64,000 nucleotides of DNA from Dryobates pubescens (Eukaryota; Chordata; Aves; Piciformes; Picidae), in assembly GCF_014839835.1 (NCBI RefSeq), contig NC_071646.1, positions 6,628,001 through 6,692,000 on the forward strand, read 5' to 3'. The translations under genes were made by a program, and so were the position numbers. The stretch's first letter is position 1. Every line of letters begins with the position of its first letter. This document shows, in pieces, positions 1 through 10,381 of this stretch. The notes beneath the pieces are model-generated. The model saw nothing but the letters and a program-made list of their open reading frames with translations, was not told where the DNA came from and did no database searches.

Positions 1-454
1 TGGCTGTTCATAAGAGGTAAGTGCCTGTGACAGAACAACCAAATCAGGGTGACCTTGCCATAGGCAGCCCTGGCTTCACTGTGCATGGAGAGAGCCACCT
101 GGGGCAGAAAGCCCAGAGTTCAGCATTGGGAAAGAGACCCCACATGAAAGGCTGAGAGCAGAGAGAAGGATGTGGATGGATTTGGCATCCTGCCCAGCGT
201 CACCCTGCACCCCGGTGTCAGCCAGGAGCCTGTGCAAGAGAGGAGCACCAGGAGAAAGGGCTCTGTTGGCTGGACCTGTGTCCTCTACCATGACCAGGGG
301 AGTTGCTCATGGAGCTGATGTCCATGGTTGGAATGTGTCCTTCACTGGTAAGTACACAGCAAAGAGGAGAATTGATGGGAGATGATTTTTGGAGCAGCCA
401 GCGATGCCCATGAGGAAAACAGCTCTCCATCAACCTTGGCTGTGCTTGTGCCAC
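1..454. other. Unassigned left-edge sequence
   Basis: Apparently single-copy sequence before the first minisatellite. It has a good GTAAGT-like splice donor near position 17 on the plus strand and short open frames on both strands, but no protein that I recognise. It could be the edge of a host exon or repeat-derived; nothing decides this. Confidence 0.3.
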
Positions 455-909
455 AACACATGGAAGAAGCCCAGGTGTGGCCAAAGCCAGCTGTAGAAGT
501 GGAAGAAGCCCAAGTGTGGTCAAGGCCAGCTGTGGATGTGGAAGAAGCCCAAGTGTGGCCAAGGCCAGCTGTGGATGTGGAAGAAGCCCAAGTGTGGCCA
601 AGGCCAGCTGTGGATGTGGAAGAAGCCCAAGTGTGGCCAAGGCCAGCTGTGGATGTGGAAGAAGCCCAAGTGTGGCCAAGGCCAGCTGTAGATGTGGAAG
701 AAGCCCAAGAGTGGCCAAGGCCAGAAGTGGATGTGGAAGAAGCCCAAGAGTGGCCAAGGCCAGCTGTAGATGTGGAAGAAGCCCAAGTGTGGCCAAGGCC
801 AGCTGTAGATGTGGAAGAAGCCCAAGTGTGGCCAAGGCCAGCTGTAGATGTGGAAGAAGCCCAAGAGTGGCCAAGGCCAGCTGTGGATGTGGAAGAAGCC
901 CAGGTGTGA
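455..909. repeat. 39-bp minisatellite, array 1
   Basis: About eleven to twelve copies of a 39-base unit with core GGCCAAGGCCAGCTGTGGAT, differing at a few positions (GTGTGG or GAGTGG; TGTGGAT, TGTAGAT or AAGTGGAT). Because 39 is a multiple of three, several frames stay open and give 13-residue periodic peptides; these are not regarded as genes. The same unit forms array 2 at 14370-15079. The right end runs into an antisense CR1 fragment. Confidence 0.93.
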
Positions 910-915
910 TGGTTT

Positions 916-1060
916 GTCACACTGTTCCTGATGCAGCCCAGGATGCCATTTGCCTTCTTGGCTGCCTGGGCACACTGCTGGCTCATCTTCAGCCTACTAT
1001 CAACCACTCCCCCCAGGTCCCTTTCTGCCTGGCTGCTCTCAGCCACTCTGACCCCAGCAG
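916..1060 (-). mobile_element. CR1 LINE fragment
   Basis: Minus-strand reading shows the CR1 segment downstream of the reverse transcriptase core (WLRAA-type and QCAQAAKKA-type residues). The last 90 or so bases are nearly identical to 13667-13760, where they also abut a primer binding site and LTR. Confidence 0.8.
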
Positions 1061-1079
1061 AAGTAAATCAAGCACTCCT

Positions 1080-1097
1080 GCCCCATCTTGGGCGCCA
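1080..1097 (-). other. Retroviral primer binding site (tRNA-Lys type)
   Basis: On the minus strand this reads TGGCGCCCAAGATGGGGC, a near match to the tRNA-Lys1,2 3' end used by spumaviruses. It lies seven bases inside the LTR at 1105-1678. That is odd, because the same LTR also has a polypurine tract on its other side. Confidence 0.75.
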
Positions 1098-1104
1098 ATT
1101 ATTT

Positions 1105-1678
1105 TGTGTGATGTGATGGTTTGGCTCGGCAGCATTAACAAAAGCTCAGCTCACTCGGTGGGGAAAGCCAAGGGAAGCTCTAGTTAGAAGCAGAACTGCA
1201 CTCTGCAATGGACTGCAATGAAGAGCTACAGAGATGCAGTGTTTACAATATTATGCAGGTATTGACAATCAGAAAACAGCACAGAAACCCCCTGGACCTC
1301 TAATGGGATCCCCAGAAGGAGCAGGAGCAACTGCTCTGCTTTCCCCTTAACCTCCCCTCCACTTTTTCATCTAAATAGAGGGAAAAGAGGAAGAAGTTGG
1401 AGAGCTCAGTGAGTCTTATCTGCAAGGTCAGCTGGTAGCAATCAATCCTCCCAGGGAAGCAGAGCAGAAAGCATCCTCCACAGCCAGAAGAGAGAGAAAG
1501 GAATGAAGTGCACTGTGAGATTGCTGGAATGCATCCCACACATCTGACCAGTGAAATTCCTTCAGAACAATCTCTTGTGTTCCCTTGTGCACCCAGCTCT
1601 GGATTTGTTTATACTTCTTCACTCTTCTGCTTGAAAATCTGCAGTCAATTTTCAACAGCACAGCCTGCAATTGTCACA
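1105..1678 (-). mobile_element. ERVL-like LTR, family A, copy 1
   Basis: About 574 bases, TG...CA bounded on the minus strand. It is close to identical (a few percent difference) with 13796-14368. The minus-strand sequence just before its start (1679-1691) is a polypurine tract, GGAAGGGGTGGAG, so it behaves as the 3' LTR of the integrase-bearing copy to its right. A primer binding site follows at the other end, as for a 5' LTR. Confidence 0.82.
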
Positions 1679-1691
1679 CTCCACCCCTTCC

Positions 1692-3260
1692 AAACCCTTC
1701 CACTGGCTGTCAGCACTCTCCATCGAACCTCAACCAGTATCTACAATTCCTAAATAAAGTTCCCAGTCCATCCTGGCTGTCCTCAGATGTAGATGATTCA
1801 GAAGTCCAAGAAAACCTGGAAACAACAGGAACCAGTTTGACTCTCTACAGATGAAGAAAAGGAGCAGGGACTCTCAGGCGACTCAGGGTTCATGCACCAT
1901 AGATTCTTCATGGATTCTTCCTTTGGGCACGATGTTGTATCTGTACACCACCATGGAGTTGAACTCTCTCAGCTGAAGTTAGATTTCTTTGTGGAACACA
2001 GCGAATTTCACCATTCTCTTGCATCACCCAGCCAGTGTGACCAGGACCTTCAGCAGAAACCACCCCTCGGACAGGTTTAGCCTCTCCTGAGGGCGAAAAT
2101 ACCCAAACAGTTCTACCTAACAGATTCTTCTCTCTAACAACAGGAACTCTATCACCTTCTACTTTCTGTAGCAGATCTGAGTGTGCCGGTCCAGCTCAGT
2201 TCACTGAACCTCTATTCTTCATCAGCCAGGTTCCTTGTGCTAGATGCTTCTCCCAGTTTTTCAAAGCTCCATCCCCCATGGCTTTGAGAGTGGTCTTAAG
2301 CAAACCATTGTAGCCTTCAAGCTTCCCTGCAGCTGATGCATAGTAGGGAATGTGAAATATCCACTCAATACCGTGCTCTTTGGCCCAGTTCTTCACAAGG
2401 TTGTTCTTGAAGTGAGTTCTGTTGTCTGACTCAATCCTCTCTGGAGTTCCATGTCTCCACAGGATCTGTCTCTCCAGACCCAGAATGGTGTTGCATGCAG
2501 TTGCATGTGGAACTGCATAAGTTTCCAGCCATCCGGTGTTTGCCTCTACCATAGTAAGCACGTATTGCTTACCAGAGCGAGAACGTGGTAGAGTGATGTA
2601 GTCAATCTGCCAAGCTTCACCATACTTGGACCATCTGTCACCATACCACAAGGGCTTAATTCGCTTTGCCTGCTTAATAGCAGCACAAATGTCACAGTCA
2701 TGGATGACTTGTGTGATAGCATCCATGGAAATGTCTATGGATCTGTCACGAGCCCACTGGTATGTTGCATCTCTGTCTTGATGTCCTGATGAATCGTGAG
2801 CCCACCGAGCTAAGAATATCTCCCCTCGGTGTTTCCAGTCGAGATCAAGTTCAGAGTCCTTGTCTACTTGAGAAACTCTTGCAGCCAAATCTGCTTGATG
2901 GTTGTGCTGCTGCTCCTCAGTAGCTTTGCTCTTAGGAATGTGAGCATCAATGTGTCTCACCTGCACTGGAATTCCCTCGATTTGATCGGCAATGTCCTGC
3001 CACAGCTCAGCTGCCCAGATGGGTTTTCCTTTCCTCTGCCAGCCATTCTTTTTCCAGTCCTTCAGCCAACCCCATAGAGCATTGGCTACCATCCGTGAGT
3101 CGGTGTAGAGATAAAGCTTTGGCCATCTCTCACGCTCAGCTATGTCAAGAGCTAGCTGGACAGCTTTTACCTCTGCACATTGCCTGGATTCTCCTTCTCC
3201 ATCCTTTGCTTCTGCAACTCGACGTGTTGGACTCCGCACTGCAGATTCATCAGAAAGCTC
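1692..3260 (-). mobile_element. ERVL-like pol fossil: RNase H and integrase
   Basis: The long minus-strand frame at 2196-3239 begins in RNase H (YLYTDSRMVANALWGW, then a VRHIDAHIPKSK stretch) and continues into integrase with an H-D-S-S-G-H...C-D-I-C zinc-binding N-terminus and a catalytic core including QIDYITLPRSRSGKQYVLT and ESDNRTHF. The stretch from about 2195 down to 1692 matches an integrase C-terminal region (GRTVWVFSPSGEA, PVRGVVSAEGPGHTGWVM). It ends at a polypurine tract against the LTR. A fossil, broken. Confidence 0.88.
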
Positions 3261-3607
3261 AGGTCTAACAGACAGCTTCCACAGATGCTACTCCAAAAGC
3301 CCATTTGTAACCCTTAGGGTCTTTGAAAGGCCCTTCTCTCAGAAAATCAATTCCCAAAATACAAGGTGGGTCAGGTCTGGTCACACCAGGATGCTTCCTC
3401 TGCTGTTTGCCAGTCAAACTTCTATCAACCTCCACCTTAGCTAACTCTTGAGATCCACCAGTGACTCCCAGAATAATTACAGGCCCTGATCCTGGTAATT
3501 TGATGGCAATATGGTGCACTGAGCTCCTGTGTCAACCAAGGCCCTGTACTTCTGAAATGTTGAAGTGCCAGGCCACTGGATGTACACATCCCAATAGATT
3601 CTGTTAT
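3261..3607 (-). mobile_element. ERVL-like protease region fossil
   Basis: Minus-strand reading gives a retroviral protease-like tail (GSGPVIILGVTGG, then CILGIDFLRE) lying between gag and RNase H segments in the expected order. Broken fossil. Confidence 0.65.
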
Positions 3608-3613
3608 CTCCAT

Positions 3614-3990
3614 TGCGGAGGAGTTTTCCTGCGGTGGAACAAGCGACCGACTCAATGTGAGTGATAAAGCAAGTTCAACTTTATTGGGTTTGCATCAGAC
3701 TTTTATAACCATGCAATAATGTATGTCTGCTTGTCATTGTCTCATAGGTTCTAACCTAAAAGGTCACGCTCACATACTCCTCCTACTTGTGGTTTACTTC
3801 CTCTTCTACCTGGCTCTCAGCTCCGCCCAAGTTGTTTACCAAGTTCTCCAGGGCAGGCTGTCCTTGAGAGCTTGCTGATCGACCTCCAGCTCGGCCAATA
3901 CTTATGCTAATAGCCTGATCAGCGTCAAAGCCTGGGTTGTGCAGCGCTTCCAGGGATCCATGTCCTCTCTCTCTAAGCCATTCTTCAACA
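3614..3990 (-). mobile_element. Solo LTR, class II (alpharetrovirus/ERVK-like)
   Basis: A 377-base TG...CA unit on the minus strand with TATAAAAG (3700-3707), followed about 15 bases later by AATAAA (3680-3685), the compact promoter-poly(A) layout of an LTR with a very short R region. It is flanked by a perfect 6-base target duplication CTCCAT (3608-3613 and 3991-3996), the length typical of alpharetroviral and ERVK insertions. It sits inside the older ERVL copy. Confidence 0.85.
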
Positions 3991-3996
3991 CTCCAT

Positions 3997-6160
3997 TATC
4001 CTTCTCCTCCCTGTGGTGGGAGGCAGGGCACCCCTAACTATGGGGAATGTGCCCACATGTGCAGTGAGCACACTGTGCAGTGTTAGAACTGGAGCCACTG
4101 TTGGAGCTATTAGAGTTGTCTTGGGAAACTGAGGCAGTAACAGCTACCCTTCTGGTATTGCTACCTCGGGTTCTGCCACTCTGCAGTTCCCTCAGCCTCC
4201 TGAAGAGATCAGCAGTTGGTTGCCCATCCCATCTGTTCATGTTCTCACCAAACTGAGCATGCAGGGTAGTCCAAATAGTCCTACGTGATTGCCTTGGTGG
4301 TCTGTTCTGGTTTGACCTGTTTTGGAATGGCCTCCCTTGGAGGACGTCTGTTCCTCACAGCTGAAACTTGTATCCATCTGGAGGAAGAAGAATTGGAATT
4401 ACCTCCTTGTGCCACTTTGGAGTTTTTAAATTCCTCCTTCAGCTCCTTCATACAAATTCTCAACTTTTCCAGCCAGAGTTTCAATGGCTGAGACCAAAGA
4501 CACACGTGTCCTGCTAGCCTCCAGTTGCCTCATTTGATCAGTGAATTGGCCAGCCCTAGGAGGAGCTCCACCATCATTTCCTGCCACAATTCTGCTTGCC
4601 AGAATGTTTGCATAATTAGGAGGAGCAAGTTTGATGAGCTTCTTAGCAAGACCAGTTCCTGCAGGAATTTGATCAGGATTCAGAGTTCCATGGTTACCAT
4701 GGAGTACCTCTCTGACAGCAAATTCTCTCAGACGCTTAATTCCCTCATCCGTGGTGTTCCAGGGCTTAGGATTCCACGGAAGATCATCTCGGGAAGGGTA
4801 TCTCATGAGAGCTGCCATTAAAAGGCCTATCCACAGAGTAACCTTATGGAGAGACCTGCCTAGATGTCTGTCTATTCCATTGTCCTTTGAGAAGTGCCTA
4901 GCTGAGATGCTGACTTGTCTCCCACTATTAGATCTGGTGCACCTGTATTGAAACATCTGCCAAGCCAAGCTAGAACTGCCTCATTCTCTGCTCTGGTGTA
5001 ATCCTTCTGGACATGTCATAATTCTTGGCGTGGGGCAGAGGTGTTCTGAACATCATCCTCTTCCTCATCTGTCTCATCCTCCTGTAGCTGTTGTCCCCAT
5101 GCTCCTGCTGCCTCTCTCCTAAGGATCTCTTTAAGCTCAGAAGCACCTCCGTTAGCTGCTGTCCTACCAGGACCTGCAATTTGCATCTCCATCCTCTGAT
5201 GGTCTCAGTAACTCAGCTATATCTTTAAGGCAAACCTTCTCCTCCTCCTCAGCAGGCTCTTTCTTAGCAGAAGCTCCCTCCTCAGCAGCAGTATCTTGCT
5301 GCTCTCCCCCATCAGCTCCTGGATCAGCTCTGCACCTTCCTCCTCTCTTATCTAGAGCTGCCCCTTGCTTAATTGGAGCTGTGTTTGAATTCACAGCTGC
5401 CTTAACAGAAGCTGAGAGGTTTGAGAGGGACCAGCTGCTGTGGAGGACACTTCCAATCCTGCCCAAGAAGAAGGAAATGGCTTTGCCTCTCTAATGGCTG
5501 CCGAGGATAGGGGAGCCACCGTGTTAGGAGCTGCTGATGGCTGATTGCCAGAATCATCACCAGCACCGTTCAAAGCAGCCTTCCCCATAGCCTGCTTAGC
5601 TCTGTTCTTAACTGATTCAGATTCTCTGCTCTCCTCATCACTAGAAATCTCTGGGGTCGAGTTAGAACTCCGCTTCCTTCTCTTTGGTCTACGCTTGAAA
5701 GCAAAGCAAGTCTTAGATACCTTCCTCTCCCGTGTCAGAGCTACTAACAAGCACACATTAATTAGCACCAGCAGCCCAATTGCACACACCAAATCAATCA
5801 CCTTTGGATCCCAGCCATCACTTAGAATTACTCTTTCACCTACTGGAAGCTTGAACTCCTGTATCTCGATGGGGAGAGTCGTAGCAGCTACCTTTCTGGA
5901 CTTACTAAGCCAAAAGAATCCCAGAAAGCGGTCCCAGAGAAGCTGAATCTTATACCTAAACCATAAATACAATTTGTACATCAAGTACCTGCCCAAACCA
6001 TCACAGATCAGCCCCAGCAAACACTTCTCAATCCATACCCTGCAAATGGAGCAGACCAGATGCTTTAAAACCCAAACCGCTTTCACGTTTGCAACTGCCA
6101 TCCCAGCAGACAATAATGCAAGCAGATCTTGCCCTGCGTCTGGACAGCAATTATCCACGA
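3997..6160 (-). mobile_element. ERVL-like gag fossil, copy 1
   Basis: Several minus-strand segments in order: a hydrophobic leader near the 5' end with a transmembrane-like stretch (around 5735-5812, LVCAIGLLVLINVCLLVAL) followed by basic residues KRRPKRRKR; a low-complexity acidic part with KVCLKDIAELLRPS (near 5210-5240); and a capsid-like region at 4426-4968 (PSRDDLPWNPKPWNTTDEG; PPNYANILASRIVAG). The same order and motifs recur in the second copy at 12160-13329. Broken fossil. Confidence 0.75.
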
Positions 6161-6178
6161 GCCCCACGTTGGGCGCCA
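6161..6178 (-). other. Primer binding site, foamy-type tRNA-Lys1,2
   Basis: The minus strand reads TGGCGCCCAACGTGGGGC, an exact 18-base match to the foamy-virus-style tRNA-Lys1,2 site as I recall it. It lies eight bases inside the LTR at 6187. Confidence 0.85.
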
Positions 6179-6186
6179 GGAAATTA

Positions 6187-7858
6187 TGTGGTGGTGAGAG
6201 AAGTTCAGTTCTCCCCTCCCTCCCCCCTGAAACCACAGCTCACCCAGTCGGAGAAGCAAAAAGGGCAGGGCTGTATTCCACAAGCAGGATGGAATGCAGT
6301 GATTGTATAGACAATGGACAGTAGGGACAGTACATACAAAACTACACAGGGAAGAACGTAACACAGAAAACCTGCCCCTCCCCCTCGACAGAGGAGGGTC
6401 TTCCCCCAAACCCCCTTTCCCCCCTTCCTCACTTTTTTTCCCCAAAAGGGTTAGAGAGAGGAAGGCTGTTAAGGGAGATGTTGTTAGTTCAAAGCGTACG
6501 CTAGGGCTTGGACAGGAGCACACTGCGTCGGGTTAGGAACTGGCTAGAGGCTGAGCCCAGAGAGTGGTGGTGAATGGTGCCACATCCAGCTGGCAGCCAG
6601 GCACCAGTGGGGTGCCCCAGGGAGCAGTGCTGGGCCCCAGCCTCTTGAACATCTTCATTGATGATCTGGAGGAGGACACTGAGTCGATCATAAGTGAATT
6701 TGCGGACGACACCAAGCTGGGGGCAGGAGTTGATCTGCTGGAGGGCAGAGAGGCTCTGCAGAGGCACCTGGACAGACTGGGCAGATGGACAGAGGCCAAG
6801 GGCCTCTGAACACATCCAAGTGCCAGGGGCTGCACATTGGCCACAGCAACCCCAGGCAGTGCCACAGGCTGGGGGCAGAGTGGCTGAGAGCAGCCAGGCA
6901 GAGAGGGACCTGGGGGTGCTGGTTGTTGGTAGGCTGAACATGAGCCTGCAGTGTGCTTAGGCAGCAAAGAGGGCCAATGGCATCCTGGCCTGCATCAGGA
7001 ACAGTGTGGCCAGCAGGAGCAGGGAGGTCATTCTCCCCCTCTATGCTGTACTGGTTAGGTCACACCTTGAGTCTTGTGTCCAGTTCTGGGCCCCTCAGTT
7101 TAGGAAGGAGGTTGACTTGCTGGAAGGTGTCCAGAGAAGGGCAACGAAGTTGGTGAGGGGTTTGGAGTACAGCCCTGTGAGGAGAGGCTGAGGGAGCTGG
7201 GGTTGCTTAGCCTGGAGAGGAGGAGACTCAGGAGTGACCTTATTGCTGTCTACAACTGCCTTAAGGGAGGTTGTAGCCAGGCAGAGGTTGGTCTCTTCTC
7301 CCAGGCAGCCAGCACCAGAACAAGAGGACACAGTCTCAGGCTGCTCCAGGGGAGGTTTAGGCTGGAGGTTAGGAAGAAGTTCTACACAGAGAGAGTGATT
7401 ACCCATTGAAATGGGCTGCCTGGGGAGGTGGTGGAGTCACCATTACTGGAAGAGCTCAGGAGGAGACTTGCTGGGGTGCTTGGTGCCATGGCTTCGTTGA
7501 TTAGGTGGTGTTGGATTAGTTGACAGGTTAGACGTGATGATCTTGAAGGTCTCTTCCAACCTGGTTTGTTCTATATTCCATATTCTATATTCTAAGGAAA
7601 GAAAAGAATTAGTTTATCTCATTAGCTGAAGGTCAGCTCCAGCCAGCACAGAAGAAAGAGGAACAGCTGTTCAGCCTCAGACCGAAACAGAGACTGAGCC
7701 AAACTGAGCTCAAACTAAAATGTGAAGTTGCATTCTCACTGATCTGGCAATGAAATTCATTCAGAACTAGCTTTTGTTTCCCTTTCCACACCAAACCATT
7801 CAGCCAGAGTGCTTCAGTAACTGTCCCTTTCTGACAGGCGCAGCCTAAAGCGGTCTCA
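6187..7858 (-). mobile_element. ERVL-like LTR, family B, interrupted by CR1
   Basis: The LTR portions are 6187-6533 and about 7595-7858, separated by a plus-strand CR1. The outer piece (7595-7858) aligns loosely with the corresponding part of family A (CTGCAAGGTCAGCT-like and GAAATTCCTTCAGAACAA-like blocks), so A and B are related but diverged LTR families. The inner boundary is set by the primer site; the outer end is approximate. Confidence 0.68.
6534..7594 (+). mobile_element. CR1 LINE, 3' kilobase with RT end
   Basis: Starts in the reverse transcriptase ([16 protein letters not shown], then [14 protein letters not shown] and [11 protein letters not shown] in the frame at 6564-6809). It continues through the terminal coding part and 3' UTR and ends in a TTCTATATTCCATATTCTA tail, a degraded form of the CR1 terminal octamer repeat. 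It is 5'-truncated, as usual for CR1. It is inserted in an LTR and therefore younger than it. Confidence 0.93.
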
Positions 7859-8309
7859 CCTTCGCTGGAGTTCTCTCGACTCGATCGGCAATGTCCTCCC
7901 ACAGCTCAGCTGCCCAAATTGGTTTCCAGCCATTGTTTTTCCAGGCCAACCCCACAGAGCATTGGCTACCATCCATGAGTCGGTGTAGAGAGAAAGCTTT
8001 GGCCACCTCTCACATCGAGAGCTAGCTGGACAGCTTTGACCTGGATTCTCCTTCTCCATCCTTCGCCTCTGCACTCTGTGTGTTGGACTCCACACTGCAG
8101 GCTTCCACCTTCGCTTGTTCCCAACCAGCCGACAGGCACAGGCTGTGAACAGAGCATATCTCTTTTCATCATCAGAAAGGTCATTGTAAGGAGGAGCTTC
8201 CTCAGCACGAGTTACTCTCCTCTGGAGGTTTAGCACAGTTGGTATCTTCAGGCCAACTTGAGATCACCTCCACCAGAGCAGGTCTCTCAAGATTTCCCCT
8301 TCGAGCTCT
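7859..8309 (-). mobile_element. ERVL-like pol fossil piece (RNase H), copy 2
   Basis: The minus strand reads the same RNase H block as copy 1 (RWPKLSLYTDSWMVANALWGW) but diverged, so it belongs to a different insertion. It ends at the target duplication of the young LTR element to its right. Broken fossil. Confidence 0.75.
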
Positions 8310-8314
8310 CTGTG

Positions 8315-8782
8315 TGTTGCAGTTTGAGCTGGGTGCCCCCCTGGTGCATTCACTTCCTGTGTCCAGAAGTCCAGCCCAGAGGGATGGACACAGGAAATTG
8401 TGTATTTCCTACCATAATTCTTTGCACCACTATAAGATCCAGTGCGGAGTCTGGCACTTCCTCTTTCCTTCCCTCTCCGAGACTTGGTAACTGGGGGAGA
8501 GATCTCCCGGCCATGGGCCTGATTGGGCCCAAGGCCACAGGGGGGTGGGCAGTCTCAGGCCTGGCCAGCTGAGACTAGCCCAGCAGAGGGAGGGGGAAGA
8601 AGGAGCCCTGGGGGTTTTGCATGCACCCTCAGGTGGGGATGGGATCTTTCTTTGTCACTGCGCTTTGGGTTTTTTGTAACATTCACTGCTTTCTATTTAA
8701 ACTTTCATCACTTTTGCAATCCGTTTGCCTGAGTCGTTATTTCTGCCTGTGGTGGGGAGGGGACCTGCCCCAACCCATTACA
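8315..8782 (+). repeat. 5' LTR of the young element
   Basis: 468 bases, TG...CA bounded, preceded by the target duplication CTGTG and followed after five bases by the primer site. Confidence 0.92.
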
Positions 8783-8787
8783 TTTTT

Positions 8788-8807
8788 TGGCGCACCAACG
8801 TGGGGCC
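8788..8807 (+). other. Primer binding site of the young element
   Basis: TGGCGCACCAACGTGGGGCC: the tRNA-Lys1,2 site with one extra A. It is almost the same site as in the neighbouring ERVL copy, hinting at a shared priming system. Confidence 0.75.
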
Positions 8808-9049
8808 AACTGCAGCTCGGATTGCAAAAGATGGAGAGTTTAAATTTAGTTCTGGGCGTCGGTTTGGGTTTGAGAAGCTGGGGCTCAGGTTTTGTGTTAC
8901 CGGGGCGACTGTGTGAACTCCTGTGGACTGCAGGATAGCTGGTGCGTGGCTGATGGCATGGAATTCCCTCCTGTTGTTTGGGAACAGCGAGGGGTGGTTC
9001 TTTCTGTGACTTTCTGCCCAGGGTAGCTTAAGAATGCTCGAGTAGCCTA

Positions 9050-9600
9050 AGAAGGCGAGACCTGCCTTCTCCTCGTTCTCTGCGGAGCGGCGGGGAGCGG
9101 AGGAGGGGCAGCGGCAAGCAGAGCGTGGTCAGCCCGCGGCCGCTGCGGGGAGCGGACACCCGCGGCGAGCGGGCAAGCGACTGCTGGAGGTGACTTGGAC
9201 TCTGCATCGCGGCGACAGAGACGGCGGGGGCCGGGCCGGGCCGCGTTCAAGCGGCGGCGGCGGCACCGCCCGAGCCGGGCTGCGTTCAGGCGGCGGCGGC
9301 AGCTGTAAATCTTTCCCTGGTGTTTTCGGACGTGTTCCGAAAATGGCGCCGAGCACCTGGCTCCGCCTCCCTGCTGCTTCAGCGGGCTGTGGCGCAGCTC
9401 CTCCCTCTTCCGGGGGTGGAGGTTGTGCAGCCGGATGCTGTCCTGCCTCGGTACGCGAGCGCCCAGCCGGGGGGTGCGGAGTGCCTCTGACATGCATCCG
9501 TGTAGCTTTGGTCCGCGTGAAAGCGGTTGGCTGCGGCACCCTGGATGGATTGAAAAAGGCAGTCGTGGAGCCGGATTGTTCCGACTGGCCTGCCCCAGGG
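9050..9600 (+). other. GC-rich CpG-dense interior of the young element
   Basis: The centre of the element is strikingly CpG- and GGC-rich (9060-9300), including a direct repeat of a CGTTCAxGCGGCGGCGGC block, then ATGGCG at about 9342 with a short frame. The flanks of the element's interior are ordinary AT-balanced sequence. It looks like a host CpG-island or 5'-exon fragment picked up by the element; no protein was recognised in any frame. Confidence 0.5.
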
Positions 9601-9908
9601 GTGGAGAATCTGCCGCTGAATATGAGAGTAAAGGCTTAGCTGAGAAGTTGTGAGGTATTTCCAGGTGACCAGGATGTCCCAAGGAGTCCACAAGGAATTC
9701 ACACTGCAGGAGAAGGACTGCGTCGCTGGGAGGTTCCATCACATGAGGAAGAACAACTGGAATGGACTGATGCTTGAGCCCGAATGAGAGACTGTTTGAG
9801 TGGACGCCCAGATGAAGAGATGGACTCTGCCGGACATGTCATCAGAAGTTTTCTGATCTGATGATGTGTTTGGGTGCAAAGATTATGGTATGAAATACAG
9901 GGGTGGCA

Positions 9909-10376
9909 TGTTGCAGTTTGAGCTGGGTGCCCCCCTGGTGCATTCACTTCCTGTGTCCAGAAGTCCAGCCCAGAGGGATGGACACAGGAAATTGTGTATT
10001 TCCTACCATAATTCTTTGCACCACTATAAGATCCAGTGCGGAGTCTGGCACTTCCTCTTTCCTTCCCTCTCCGAGACTTGGTAACTGGGGGAGAGATCTC
10101 CCGGCCATGGGCCTGATTGGGCCCAAGGCCACAGGGGGGTGGGCAGTCTCAGGCCTGGCCAGCTGAGACTAGCCCAGCAGAGGGAGGGGGAAGAAGGAGC
10201 CCTGGGGGTTTTGCATGCACCCTCAGGTGGGGATGGGATCTATCTTTGTCACTGCGCTTTGGGTTTTTTGTAACATTCACTGCTTTCTATTTAAACTTTC
10301 ATCACTTTTGCAATCCGTTTGCCTGAGTCGTTATTTCTGCCTGTGGTGGGGAGGGGACCTGCCCCAACCCATTACA
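9909..10376 (+). repeat. 3' LTR of the young element
   Basis: 468 bases, same length as the first LTR and differing at one position by eye (TTTCTTTG versus TATCTTTG). It is preceded by purine-rich ACAGGGGTGGCA and followed by CTGTG. Confidence 0.92.
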
Positions 10377-10381
10377 CTGTG

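Larger units (their letters stand above)
8315..10376 (+). mobile_element. Young two-LTR non-autonomous retroelement
   Basis: Two 468-base LTRs (8315-8782 and 9909-10376, TGTTGCAG...CCATTACA) flank 1126 bases with a primer site after the first LTR and a purine-rich tract before the second. A perfect 5-base duplication CTGTG lies at 8310-8314 and 10377-10381. Reading both LTRs I found a single difference, which suggests an age on the order of half a million years if bird neutral rates of about 2e-9 per site per year apply. The interior encodes no gag or pol that I recognise, so it would need enzymes from elsewhere. It lies in the opposite orientation inside the ERVL pol. Confidence 0.92.

Noticed and set aside
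1-40. Strong plus-strand splice donor GTAAGTG near position 17, suggesting a host exon edge
   Set aside because: Only about 16 bases precede it in the window, and nothing to the right supports a gene on that strand.
455-909. CRISPR-like repeat array
   Set aside because: Units are contiguous with no unique spacers, and the context is a vertebrate genome.
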